A stretch of DNA of 60,534 nucleotides. Origin: an uncultured Bacteroides sp. (GTDB lineage Bacteria > Bacteroidota > Bacteroidia > Bacteroidales > Bacteroidaceae). The notes under the pieces are model-generated. The model worked only from the letters and a program-made list of their open reading frames with translations. It did no database searches and was not told the DNA's origin. Of this stretch, positions 1 to 8,400 are shown piece after piece (within the stretch, counting starts at the first letter, position 1; every line of letters begins with the position of its first letter). The translations under genes were made by a program, and so were the position numbers. The stretch is taken from the NCBI GenBank assembly GCA_958453305.1, contig CAUDXH010000011.1, positions 1-60,534 of the forward strand, written 5' to 3'.

Positions 1-98
1 AGACTCATTTCTGAATCCCGTATTTCCATTTACACAAAATATTTTATAGTGCCTTTTGTGATAAGAAGGTATTGATTTAATTGATGAAACCTATATGA

Positions 99-1745
99 TT
101 ACCAGAATCTTTGTTTTCCATCTTTATATTCAAAGATACGTTCGTCATGTCCTCTTGTATGATTAATGAGGTAAAGTAGGCTTCCTTTAGGTGCATTATA
201 CAGTAAAGAATCAGAATCGGCTTTTTTACATCCGGCAGAATTCCATTGTTTATTTTCCCAATAGAGCAATTCATAATTATCTCCTTTTCGGATGAAACTA
301 TCTCTATTGCGAGGGACGTAAACAATTTTATTGATGGAATGGGGTGTGCCAAGGTCAAGCCCTGTCCATCCGTTATCAGGATACAAATAGTCAAATGAGG
401 TGTAAGGGTCTCCATCAAAAGCTTTGGTATATTCATGAGAACCGTCTTGCTGAAAACATCCAGGAGTGCCAATTATCCTTCCTTTTAGCGGTTGGTTACT
501 TGATTCTGAATCGTAAAAAGCTATTTCCGAGATGTTGCAATGGCTTCCGGCACAGCCTTTAAATCGGACGTATCGATATTTTTTAGTAGAATATGTATAT
601 AAAGTATTATACAATCGTTCCGGTACATCCTTTACTAAAAATAATGTATCTGCCTTTTGGAAAGTAGAATCATGACTTCCTTCAAATACACCTCCCGGCA
701 TACGAAAAATATAGGTTTCATTATATAGATGATATTTAAAGTAAATAGAAACCGTATCTTGCTCTTTCTTAGGAGTAAAATAACGAATGTTTCCGGAAGT
801 CTTTTCAAATAAAATAGGGTCGGAACACATGTCCAGTGTTTCTCCATTCCAAGTTGCTAATCGAAAAATGACATCTCCTTCTACATCATAGAAGCGAATA
901 CTGTCTTTTTCTGCATGTGTATAAGCTACAGGAACCCACTGGTCTTGACAAGATAAACATAGGTAAAGAATCTCTTTTGGGGAGCATTCTGAATATAAAA
1001 CGTCGTGTGGAAGTGTAAGTGTCTTATTCCATCTTCCTGCGTATGCAGATGTAACATCCTTGAATAAAGGCATACGGAAAGATGGGTAAATATCATCCGT
1101 GCTTTTGTTCATATCTTTAACAATGTCCATATTCAGACTAAAAGTAGTACGGTAAACTTTAGCTTTTGGATTCCATAATTCAGTGGCAGCTTTAAAAGGT
1201 GGATTGGGAAATTCAACTTCATATGTATTTCCGTCTTTGTCTAAAACAAAATTCCAAAAATGTGCAGCATTGTTATCTCCCCGCATCATCATAACATCAG
1301 TTCCACAAGGAATACCAACTGCCCGAAAAACATATTCTACTATATCTGCTAATTCTTTGCAGTCTCCTGACCGCCATTTCACAACATCAGGACCAATGTG
1401 TGGACCATGAGGAAGCTCTCCGCTAAAATAAATCATGTCTTTAGCTAAGGAATCAAGTAAAACTTGTGCCACAAAGAAAGGGTCTGTAGCTTCAGGCATT
1501 TGGCGCACATTATCTAATAATGGATTATATTTATTGTAGATGTCTTCTCTCCAATCCGTTAGTGTTTCGTCTCCTATGCGATACGGCAGAATATATTCAC
1601 AAAAATCTGAAAAAACGATGGATTTTCCCCATGGCTGTTCTTTCCATACTTTAAAAGCATAATCTATATTTTTAACCAAATAAGCAGAGTCAACCTCATG
1701 TATGTCTCTTTTGAGTTGTAATTTTTTTCGGCTGAAACTCTCCAT
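99..1745 (-). CDS. Transglutaminase-like protein with C-terminal discoidin-like domain, N-terminus lost
   Basis: A 548-residue reading frame with a transglutaminase-like core: the likely nucleophile is Cys129 in SGDCKELADIVEY and the likely His is His162 in NAAHFWNFV. The last ~150 residues look like an F5/8 type C (discoidin) carbohydrate-binding domain (FDGDPYTSFDY, GWTGLDLG). Related Bacteroides proteins are exported and longer at the N-terminus; here no signal peptide remains. In the frame just upstream, DNA from about 1830 to 1722 encodes SELVDSLVKADGEFQPKK, which would join smoothly to LQLKRDIHEVDSAYL if the run of seven T (plus strand 1722-1728) were six. I infer that the Met at 1745 is a leftover start and that the gene is truncated and frameshifted. 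Function is unproven; the family is thought to process or bind cell-surface or host proteins. Confidence 0.75.
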   Translation of the reverse strand: MESFSRKKLQLKRDIHEVDSAYLVKNIDYAFKVWKEQPWGKSIVFSDFCEYILPYRIGDETLTDWREDIYNKYNPLLDNVRQMPEATDPFFVAQVLLDSLAKDMIYFSGELPHGPHIGPDVVKWRSGDCKELADIVEYVFRAVGIPCGTDVMMMRGDNNAAHFWNFVLDKDGNTYEVEFPNPPFKAATELWNPKAKVYRTTFSLNMDIVKDMNKSTDDIYPSFRMPLFKDVTSAYAGRWNKTLTLPHDVLYSECSPKEILYLCLSCQDQWVPVAYTHAEKDSIRFYDVEGDVIFRLATWNGETLDMCSDPILFEKTSGNIRYFTPKKEQDTVSIYFKYHLYNETYIFRMPGGVFEGSHDSTFQKADTLFLVKDVPERLYNTLYTYSTKKYRYVRFKGCAGSHCNISEIAFYDSESSNQPLKGRIIGTPGCFQQDGSHEYTKAFDGDPYTSFDYLYPDNGWTGLDLGTPHSINKIVYVPRNRDSFIRKGDNYELLYWENKQWNSAGCKKADSDSLLYNAPKGSLLYLINHTRGHDERIFEYKDGKQRFW

Positions 1746-1783
1746 CTGCTTTTACTAAAGAATCAACTAATTCAGAAGGGCTT

Positions 1784-2711
1784 TTATGAGTATAGGGAAG
1801 ACAGGAAAAATATTTTCGATACTTTATCAGATATAGAGGTGCTGTTCCATAATAGAGAAGAATAAACATTAAATGAAGAGAAATTAAAAAAAACGCATTG
1901 TTTAAAATATTCTTTTAACGATAAAAAATCATCAAGGTTTTTATTATCATTGTTAACTCTAACAGAAATTTTTATATTTGTTGCTAGAGCCAATCTGATA
2001 TTAGCTATAATCTTATCAAAAGTGGGCAATTCTTTGTAATGAACTCTTCTTTTATTGTGATAATCCTTCGTTCCATCAATAGTGATTTGGATATCATTAA
2101 TAAGTTTAGGTGATAATAAATCTATAAAAGAATCTAAATCGTATCCATTTGTGATAACTTTAAATTTATAGCCTCTTTTTTTATCTTCATAAAGAATATA
2201 CTCTATTATTTTTCTATTTTCTGCTAATAGTGGTTCTCCACCATAAAGTAAAATATTTTTATTTCGTAATTGTTCACATGGCTCTATTTTTTCCATTGCA
2301 GCATAAGCATAGTCAACCATCTCTTTGGAAATATGCTGATGAGATTCGTTGTCTTTCATATTTCTTCCTTCAAAACAATAGGGACATCTGAAATTACAAT
2401 TATAAGTTACAATAAATGTAAAATTTTTATATAGAATTTGGGCTTTTCGATGTAACGCGTTAACTATTCTCGCTACATAATTGATTTCTTCATTAGGAGT
2501 TTTTGATGTGATATAATCTCTTTGTTTTAATAGTTGGAAAGTTGCCGGAGAAAAGTCACTTTCACTGATTTCATTTTTTTATTAACTTAAGAGCTATATC
2601 TTCATTTACGATGTTGATAGCACCTGTGTAGCCTTGAATCAATAAATATTTTCCTTCTTGTTCTTCTTCTTCCAACTTTATGGGAATTACATAAGATGAT
2701 ACTCTTTCCAT
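1784..2711 (-). pseudogene. Radical SAM peptide maturase-like gene, frameshifted and truncated
   Basis: Translation starts at the ATG at 2711 (MERVSSYVIPIKLEEEEQEG) and stops at 2571-2573. Without that stop, the next frame continues the same protein: NEISESDFSPATFQLLKQ, then YNCNFRCPYCFEG with the CxxxCxxC 4Fe-4S/SAM motif, LLYGGEPLL and IQITIDGTKDYHNKRR, all typical of SPASM-type peptide-modifying radical SAM enzymes. The break lies in a run of seven T on the plus strand (2574-2580); eight would restore the frame. The protein then ends at 1784, far short of the usual ~400 or more residues, with no C-terminal SPASM cysteines, and runs into remnants of the neighbouring transglutaminase gene. 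I infer an internal deletion plus frameshifts. The family (anaerobic-sulfatase-maturase-like radical SAM) is clear; the substrate is unknown. Confidence 0.8.
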
Positions 2712-2754
2712 ATTGTGTGTTCTAAAGTATTATTTCAGTTTGTTTTTATCGTTG

Positions 2755-2762
2755 CAAAATTA
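2755..2762 (-). promoter_or_regulatory. Promoter -7 box for the radical SAM/transglutaminase locus
   Basis: On the minus strand this reads TAATTTTG, matching the Bacteroidota TAnnTTTG -7 element. It lies 44 bases upstream of the ATG at 2711. No clear -33 TTG is visible, so an activator bound to the repeats just upstream (2797-2901) may be needed. Confidence 0.55.
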
Positions 2763-2796
2763 GCAGGTAGATTTGATAAGACGAAAAAATGTTGTT

Positions 2797-2901
2797 CTTA
2801 AAAGGTGGACAAATGAATCTAAAAGGTGGATAAAAAGGAGGAGGGGCTTAAATGGTGGATATTTGGGCTTAAAAGGAGGAAAAATGAGTTTAAGTAGCTA
2901 A
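2797..2901. repeat. Phased direct repeats upstream of a promoter (operator-like)
   Basis: Imperfect copies of CTTAAAAGGTGGA start at 2797, 2818, 2847 and 2868, and a weaker half (GTTTAAGTAGCTA) lies near 2889. Most starts are 21 bases apart, that is two helical turns, so the copies sit on one face of the DNA. A further AAAAAGGAGGAG lies at 2832-2843. The array occupies about -50 to -150 relative to the predicted minus-strand promoter at 2755-2762. This is the layout expected of binding sites for a transcriptional activator; which regulator binds is unknown. Confidence 0.6.
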
Positions 2902-3096
2902 GATGTTTTGCCTTTTTATGTATTAGTGTCATGTTGTAAGAGCTTTCTAAACCTAAGCTTTCTGCGAATGTATAATGTATATGGCGACTCTCTTTTTTGT
3001 GGGATATCCTCTTCTCGTCGGGATTTTCGTTTCAAATTCTTGTCTTGATATGAATTTTTCTCTTCCTGAATTCTTGACTTCCGCCCTTTGATATTG
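2902..3096. other. Intergenic stretch without recognised gene
   Basis: Between the phased repeats and the next promoter I see no convincing reading frame, hairpin with a U tract, or RNA gene. Confidence 0.5.
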
Positions 3097-3104
3097 TATC
3101 TTTG
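3097..3104 (+). promoter_or_regulatory. Promoter of the HU-like gene
   Basis: TATCTTTG matches the -7 consensus. A TTG at 3073-3075 lies 21 bases upstream of it, as expected for the -33 element. The predicted transcription start near 3110 places the palindrome array at the very 5' end of the mRNA. Confidence 0.6.
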
Positions 3105-3110
3105 TAAGAG

Positions 3111-3215
3111 TAAATTCTATGACCCATTATTATGGGTTATACAACTCATAATAGTGAGTTATATAACCCATAATAGTGAGTTATACGACCCACTATTATG
3201 GGCTATAGAATTTAT
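3111..3215. repeat. Array of four nested palindromes in the leader of the HU-like gene
   Basis: Four ~21-24-base inverted repeats follow each other: GACCCATTATTATGGGTT, AACTCATAATAGTGAGTT, AACCCATAATAGTGAGTT and GACCCACTATTATGGGCT. They are separated by short ATA/TATA joints. The outermost flanks, TAAATTCTAT and ATAGAATTTA, are also reverse complements, so the whole block is one large palindrome made of smaller ones. It lies between the predicted transcription start and the ATG at 3259. It may act as a DNA operator or as an RNA structure in the leader. Confidence 0.75.
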
Positions 3216-3258
3216 GCTTGAAAACTTGGATTATCAACCTCTTAAATGAATATGATTA

Positions 3259-3885
3259 ATGAAAGCAAAGTATGATTTCCGGTTGGCTCCGAACCCGCAA
3301 GACAGTAACGGCTCCCGTATTCTTTATCCGAAACTGGTGCCGCAGGGCACGCTGACTTGGGAACAGATGGTAGAAGAGATAGCCTCGCATTCCTCGTTCG
3401 ACCGGGGAGTGCTGGTGGGAGCGATGGCAGAGATTGAACGCTGTGCCCTCTATCACCTTTCGCATGGGGAGCGGGTGCAAATAGGGGGAATCTGTTATGC
3501 TGAGGCTACTCTGGAGGCAGAGCGTGAAGTGGAGAGTGAAAGTGCGGTGCATGCCCAGTCCATCCGTTTCGGGAAGGTGCGCCTGCAGCCGATGAAAAAT
3601 TTTCGTCCTCACGGGCAGTTGGAGCGTGCGGAGCATCACCGCAAGTTTCGTGAGAGTTCCGGTGAACTAACGGAAGAGGAACGTTTGGTGCGGCTGAAGG
3701 AATATCTGTCGCATCATGAGTCGATCACACGTACCCAATACGGGGAGCTGACGGGGTTGCTACGCTCGAAAGCGCAGCGTGACTTGAACCGCTGGGTAGA
3801 AAGTGGGGTGCTGGTTCAGCAGGGACGTGCACCGCATCGGGTGTATTCGCTTGATTTCAAAGATAAAAAGGAATGCATCGTGTAA
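3259..3885 (+). CDS. HU-like DNA-binding protein with C-terminal winged helix
   Basis: This 208-residue protein has two parts. Residues ~1-115 match the Bacteroidales HU/IHF-related histone-like family: YDFRLAPNPQD at the N-terminus, GTLTWEQMVEEIA, then an arm region rich in charged residues. Residues ~140-200 (EERLVRLKEYLSHHESITRTQYGELTGLL... VLVQQGRAPHRVYSL) look like a winged-helix domain of the type seen in Fic-associated regulators. It probably binds DNA as a dimer, as a nucleoid protein or a local regulator. Its leader carries the nested palindrome array, so autoregulation is possible (inference). It is a single gene with its own promoter. Confidence 0.75.
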   Translation: MKAKYDFRLAPNPQDSNGSRILYPKLVPQGTLTWEQMVEEIASHSSFDRGVLVGAMAEIERCALYHLSHGERVQIGGICYAEATLEAEREVESESAVHAQSIRFGKVRLQPMKNFRPHGQLERAEHHRKFRESSGELTEEERLVRLKEYLSHHESITRTQYGELTGLLRSKAQRDLNRWVESGVLVQQGRAPHRVYSLDFKDKKECIV

Positions 3886-4103
3886 GACGCGTGTAGGCAA
3901 TCCCTGCGTCCTACACCATCCTACACTGCACCCTGCACGCTTCAATTTGTTGTTCTACAATAGATTAACCTTAAAAACGTGTAGGGTGCAGGCAAATTTC
4001 GCAAAAACTCGTTTTGGGGGAAGGAGAAGCTTTTTAAGGCAAAAGAATAAAAAGGCAGATTGATTTTTTTGAGTTCGCATTTTTTAGGTTTAATTTGTAG
4101 GTT
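3886..4103. other. Intergenic region with weak hairpins
   Basis: GTGTAGG and CCTACAC form a 7-bp stem around a 12-base loop at 3891-3916, without a following T tract. TGCACCCTGCAC and GTGTAGGGTGCAGG further along are partly complementary. The region may hold a weak terminator for the HU-like gene. No gene is seen. Confidence 0.3.
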
Positions 4104-4137
4104 GACTCAAAACTCACAAGCTTAAAAACGAAAACCT
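4104..4137 (+). repeat. A-rich AACTYAAAAAC-type leader
   Basis: GACTCAAAACTCACAAGCTT followed by AAAAACGAAAACCT runs directly up to the ATG at 4138. The same low-complexity motif precedes several other plus-strand genes in this window. Confidence 0.5.
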
Positions 4138-5265
4138 ATGCTTACGAAAATCATCTTGGCTATTGATTCATTTAAAGGTTGCCTTGCCTCGGAAGAAGTT
4201 GAGGCGGCAGTGGCAGAAATCATTCGTCGGAACTTTCCTGCGTGCGAGGTGAGTTGTCTGCCTGTAGCGGACGGAGGAGAGGGAATGCTTTCGGTTTTGG
4301 TACGGGCTACGGGTGGTAGGCTGATTCCCGTTGAAGTACATGACCCGTTGATGCGTCCGATTCGGGCGAGGTATGGAGTATTGGGCGACGGAGAGACAGC
4401 CGTTATTGAAATGGCAGAAGCAAGCGGTCTTCCTTTGCTGGCAGAACAGGAACGAAACCCGATGTTGACCACTTCTTTCGGAACAGGAGAACTGATTCGG
4501 CATGCGTTGCGGTCGGGTTACCGGAAACTGCTTGTCGGTATCGGGGGGAGTGCAACCTGCGATGGAGGCATGGGGATGCTTCAGGCGTTGGGATTGCGGT
4601 TTTACGATTGTGACGGAAAAGAGTTAGGGCAAGGGGGAGGTGTGATGGAACAGGTAGCCTTTGTGGACAGTCAGCAATGGGAAAGGGCTTTGGAGGAGGC
4701 TCAAGTAACGGTGGCATGCGATGTGCAGAATCCGTTCTGCGGTACAGAAGGGGCTGCCTTTGTTTTTGCTCCGCAAAAAGGAGCCACGCCGGAGCAGGTA
4801 GTTTGCTTGGATAAAGGTTTACGTCATTGGGCAGAGGTCGTTTTTCAGACAACGGGGAAAGACATCCGTCTGTTGCCCGGAGCGGGAGCGGCTGGAGGCA
4901 TGGGCGGAGCATTGTATGCGTTTCTGCATGCTTCGTTACAGCCCGGCATCGAGTTGCTGCTGGATGCCGTACACTTTGATGAGGAACTGGCGAATGCTGA
5001 TTTAGTCATAACTGGAGAAGGTAGGGCAGACAGGCAGACGCTGATGGGCAAGGTGCCGGCAGGTGTGCTGCATCGTGCTTTGTCGCAAGGGGTACAGACG
5101 GTACTGCTTGCCGGGCAGATTGAGGATACCCAACTTCTGCTGGATGCCGGATTCACTCGTTTGCTTCCGGTTACGCCGCAAAATATGCCGTTAGGCGAGG
5201 CGTTACGTCCGGAAACGGCACGCGAAAACATCCGTCGGACAGTGGAGGATTTGCTCCTTTTTTGA
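4138..5265 (+). CDS. glxK: Glycerate kinase (GlxK/GarK family)
   Basis: A 375-residue protein, normal length for the family. It phosphorylates D-glycerate with ATP (to 2- or 3-phosphoglycerate depending on subgroup) and feeds glycerate into lower glycolysis. Family signatures are at the N-terminus (ILAIDSFKGCLASEEVEAAV), ADGGEGML, the glycine-rich VGIGGSATCDGGMGML and VITGEGRADRQTLMGK near the C-terminus. Cytosolic. The start at 4138 lies directly after the A-rich leader; no better upstream start exists. The next gene begins 164 bases later on the same strand. The gene name is a family-level choice; the product isomer cannot be told from sequence. Confidence 0.9.
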   Translation: MLTKIILAIDSFKGCLASEEVEAAVAEIIRRNFPACEVSCLPVADGGEGMLSVLVRATGGRLIPVEVHDPLMRPIRARYGVLGDGETAVIEMAEASGLPLLAEQERNPMLTTSFGTGELIRHALRSGYRKLLVGIGGSATCDGGMGMLQALGLRFYDCDGKELGQGGGVMEQVAFVDSQQWERALEEAQVTVACDVQNPFCGTEGAAFVFAPQKGATPEQVVCLDKGLRHWAEVVFQTTGKDIRLLPGAGAAGGMGGALYAFLHASLQPGIELLLDAVHFDEELANADLVITGEGRADRQTLMGKVPAGVLHRALSQGVQTVLLAGQIEDTQLLLDAGFTRLLPVTPQNMPLGEALRPETARENIRRTVEDLLLF

Positions 5266-5359
5266 TTCTTTCACAGAGTAAGGCGCAGTGCTTCCATAAA
5301 AATGCGTTATCTTTATAAGAGTGAGTTAATGATTTTATCGGTTGATGGGGCTGATTATA

Positions 5360-5427
5360 AACTCAAGAACCTAAAAACTCAAGAACTCAAAAACTTACAA
5401 ACTTACAAACTCAAGAACTCAAAAACA
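5360..5427 (+). repeat. A-rich AACTYAAAAAC repeat leader (longest copy)
   Basis: About seven tandem imperfect units of AACTCAAGA/AACTCAAAA/AACTTACAA fill the bases directly before the ATG at 5429. The strand contains almost no G, so the RNA would be unstructured. Confidence 0.7.
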
Positions 5428-5428
5428 T

Positions 5429-8400
5429 ATGCTTATGAAGAAGCTAATCATATGGAGCAGTCTGATGCTGTTATTGGGCTGTATGGTCTTGCCGCTCCGG
5501 GCGCAGACCTATGAAAAGTGGTGGAAAGAGGTAGAAACACTTGAAAAGAAAGATTTGCCTCAGTCTTTAATTGATACCCTTGACAAGATTTACCGGAAGG
5601 CGCTTGCCGAGCGGAATGCTCCGCAGCTGATAAAGGCTTATCTGATGCGGGCGGATTACCGGATTCGCCTGACTCCCGACAGTCTTCAGTCGGAGCTCGA
5701 CAGACTGAAGGCTTGGACGGAAAGGGAGACCGACCCGGTAGCACGGGCGGTGCTGAACAGCGTGACCGGCTATTATCTGTTGCAGCAGTCGAAGGAGGTG
5801 AATGAGGCATCTGTTTATTTCCTTCGTTCGCTGGAAGACAAGAATGCCTTGGCTGCGGTGAAGGCAGAAGCCTACCGTCCGATGACGGAAAGCAGAAAGT
5901 TGAGTGAGAAGTATTTCGGCGATACCATGCTCGATTTGCTGACCCGGCAGGCGGTAGAGTGGTTGAATGGGTATGTCCTCGTGCTGACTCAGGGCTCGGC
6001 TCAACAGTTAACGGTGGATTTATATACTGGGTTGATTGATTATTATACGGCTACGGGCAACCGCTCGTCGGAACTGTTGACCCGTATTTGCTTGTTGGAA
6101 TATGTACAGCGTCATTATGTCCATGCTCCTTTGCGGGTTTCTGAAGTAGAAGCCATTGCTCGGATGCAGGAGTGGACACAGACGTATGCCGATACGGAAG
6201 CCTGTGCAGCAGTGTATGCTTGCCTTGCTGAATTGTACGACCGCCGGAGGGAGTATGTGAAGGAGATGGAAGTAATCCGCAAGGGCTTGCAGCGTTATCC
6301 GAAGTCGGAGTTTGCTGCCGACTTGAAAAGCCAGGAGCGTATGGTGCAGCTGCCTTCGCTTTCCTTGAGTACCTCAGGAGCTTATCCGGGTGAGGAACGC
6401 ACGTTCGAAGTGACCAGCCGTAACCTGCGGGGGATGACGCTGGAGGTCTATCGCCTGAATCTGAAGGCTTCCAGTTCGGTGTTTGCCCGTAATCCGGAAC
6501 ATGCTGCACTGATAAAGAATCATGGTAAGTTGTGCGACAAACGTCATTTCTCGCTTCCTGCCACTCCGCATTATGGCGATACGTTGACATCCTTGACTTA
6601 CCGTATGCCCGAAGCCGGTATTTACGTGCTGAAAGCCATTCCCGACGGGTATCCGGACAAGACTACGTATGAACTGTTGCATCTTTCTTCGCTGCAGGTG
6701 CTGAGCTTCCCGTTGCCGGGTGAGGAAACCGAGTATTATGTGGTCGACCGGCGCAGTGGCCATCCCGTTCCGGGAGCCGAAATTGTATTCTATTCCATTC
6801 TCGTTCCCGGAAATTATACTTTTTATAAATCGTTTAAGACCGATGTAGAGGGAAAGGTGCGTGTGGCAAAACAGACCGAACGAAGTCTGTGGATGCATGC
6901 CCGTACCAGCCGTGAAGAGGCGATGGATGTGGTGTATATGAACTTCTCTTCGTTGCAGCCGATGGCTCCGGATAAGGAAAAAGAAACTGTAGACTTGTTT
7001 ACCGACCGTATGTTGTACCGTTCGGGACAGCCGGTGTATGTATCGGGAGTGGCGTATCGGCAGACGGGCGATGAGGTGAAAGTGCGCAGCGGACGGAGCA
7101 TGGAACTGGTGCTTCGTGATGCAAACCGGAAAGAAATCGGCAAGAAGCAGGTGGTGACTGATGACTTTGGCGGATTCAGTGCCGAGTTCATGTTGCCCGA
7201 AACCACGCTGCCTGGTGATTTCCAGCTGACAGCGGCAGGAGAAAATACGCACTTCATCCGGGTGGAAGCGTATAAGCGTCCTACTTTCGATGTGACTTTT
7301 ACTCCCTATGAAAAGGCTTACCATCTCGGCGATACGCTGATGGTGGAAGGAAAGGCCATGAACTTTTCCGGTGTACCGGTGCGCAACGGAAAGGTGCGTT
7401 ACACCTTGACCCGTACCCGGGCTTGGTTCTGGCGTGCCGATGTTTGGGCAGAAGAAATAGCCCAGGGAGAGGCGAGTACCGATGCCGACGGACATTTTGA
7501 GGTGGAAGCTTGTTTGCAAAAACCAGATTATGCCGACGACCAGCCTTGGCAGGGCTATTACCGCTATCAGGTGAAGGCTGAGGTGACCGATAGAGCGGGT
7601 GAGACGCAGAGCGGAACGCTTACATTGGCAGCCGGCAGCCAGTCGCTTAGCTTGCGGGTGGAAGGTCTGCGTGAGAAGGTGATGCGTGAGAAAGAAGAAA
7701 AGGTTCGTTTCATGGCGCGTAACCTGAACGGGAAACCGGTGGATGTAACCATCTATTATAAGGTGTATGCTCTCAACGAAAAGGGAGAGAAAGGAGAACT
7801 TGTACGGAAAGGTTCTGCACCTTCCAATTTAAAGGTTGTTCCGTCTTTGTTGTTGAATCTTCCTTCCGGCCGCTACCGGGTGGAACTCTCGGCTACCGAT
7901 GAGCAAGGTCGCCTTTGTAAAGGGGAACAAGATTATACCTTGTTCTCAGAATCTGATACCCGTCCGCCTTTCAAGGATGTGCAGTGGTTCTATCAAGACG
8001 GAACAGAACTGCATGAGGTGGCTCCGGTAGCATCGGATGAAGGGGAGGTGCAGCTAATCTTGGATGAGGAACTGGATGAGGCTCGCCCAACTACGCTTTA
8101 TGTGGGAAGCAGTGAGAAAGATGTCTGTGTGTTTTATCAGATATATAGCGGCAACAAGCGGATTCATTCGGAGCGTTTTACGCTGAATAATGAAGTGCGT
8201 AAGTTTGCTTATACCTATAAGCCGGAATATGGTGACGGCATTACGGTGAGTTTCGCATTTATGCGGAAAGGTATCTTTTATACCAAGCAGGTGCAGCTTA
8301 CCCGTCCGCTTCCGAAGAAGGAACTGAAGTTGAAGTGGGAGACTTTCCGTGACAAGCTGACACCGGGAGGTGAAGAGGAGTGGTGCCTGACGATTGCTCA

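Noticed and set aside
2797..2901. CRISPR array
   Set aside because: The repeats are short (12-13 bases) and imperfect, spacing is only ~21 bases, there are no unique spacers of normal length, and no cas genes are present.
3116..3210. CRISPR or transposon terminal repeats
   Set aside because: The palindromes are adjacent without spacers, and no transposase or target-site duplication is visible.
3803..4063. Plus-strand open frame overlapping the end of the HU-like gene
   Set aside because: It runs out of frame through the HU-like coding end and across weak hairpins, with no recognised domain.
6374..7519. Long minus-strand open frames inside the A2M gene (for example 6374-7519 and 8843-10024)
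   Set aside because: They oppose a clear A2M frame with recognised domains, have no promoter, and their composition is that of a complementary-strand shadow.
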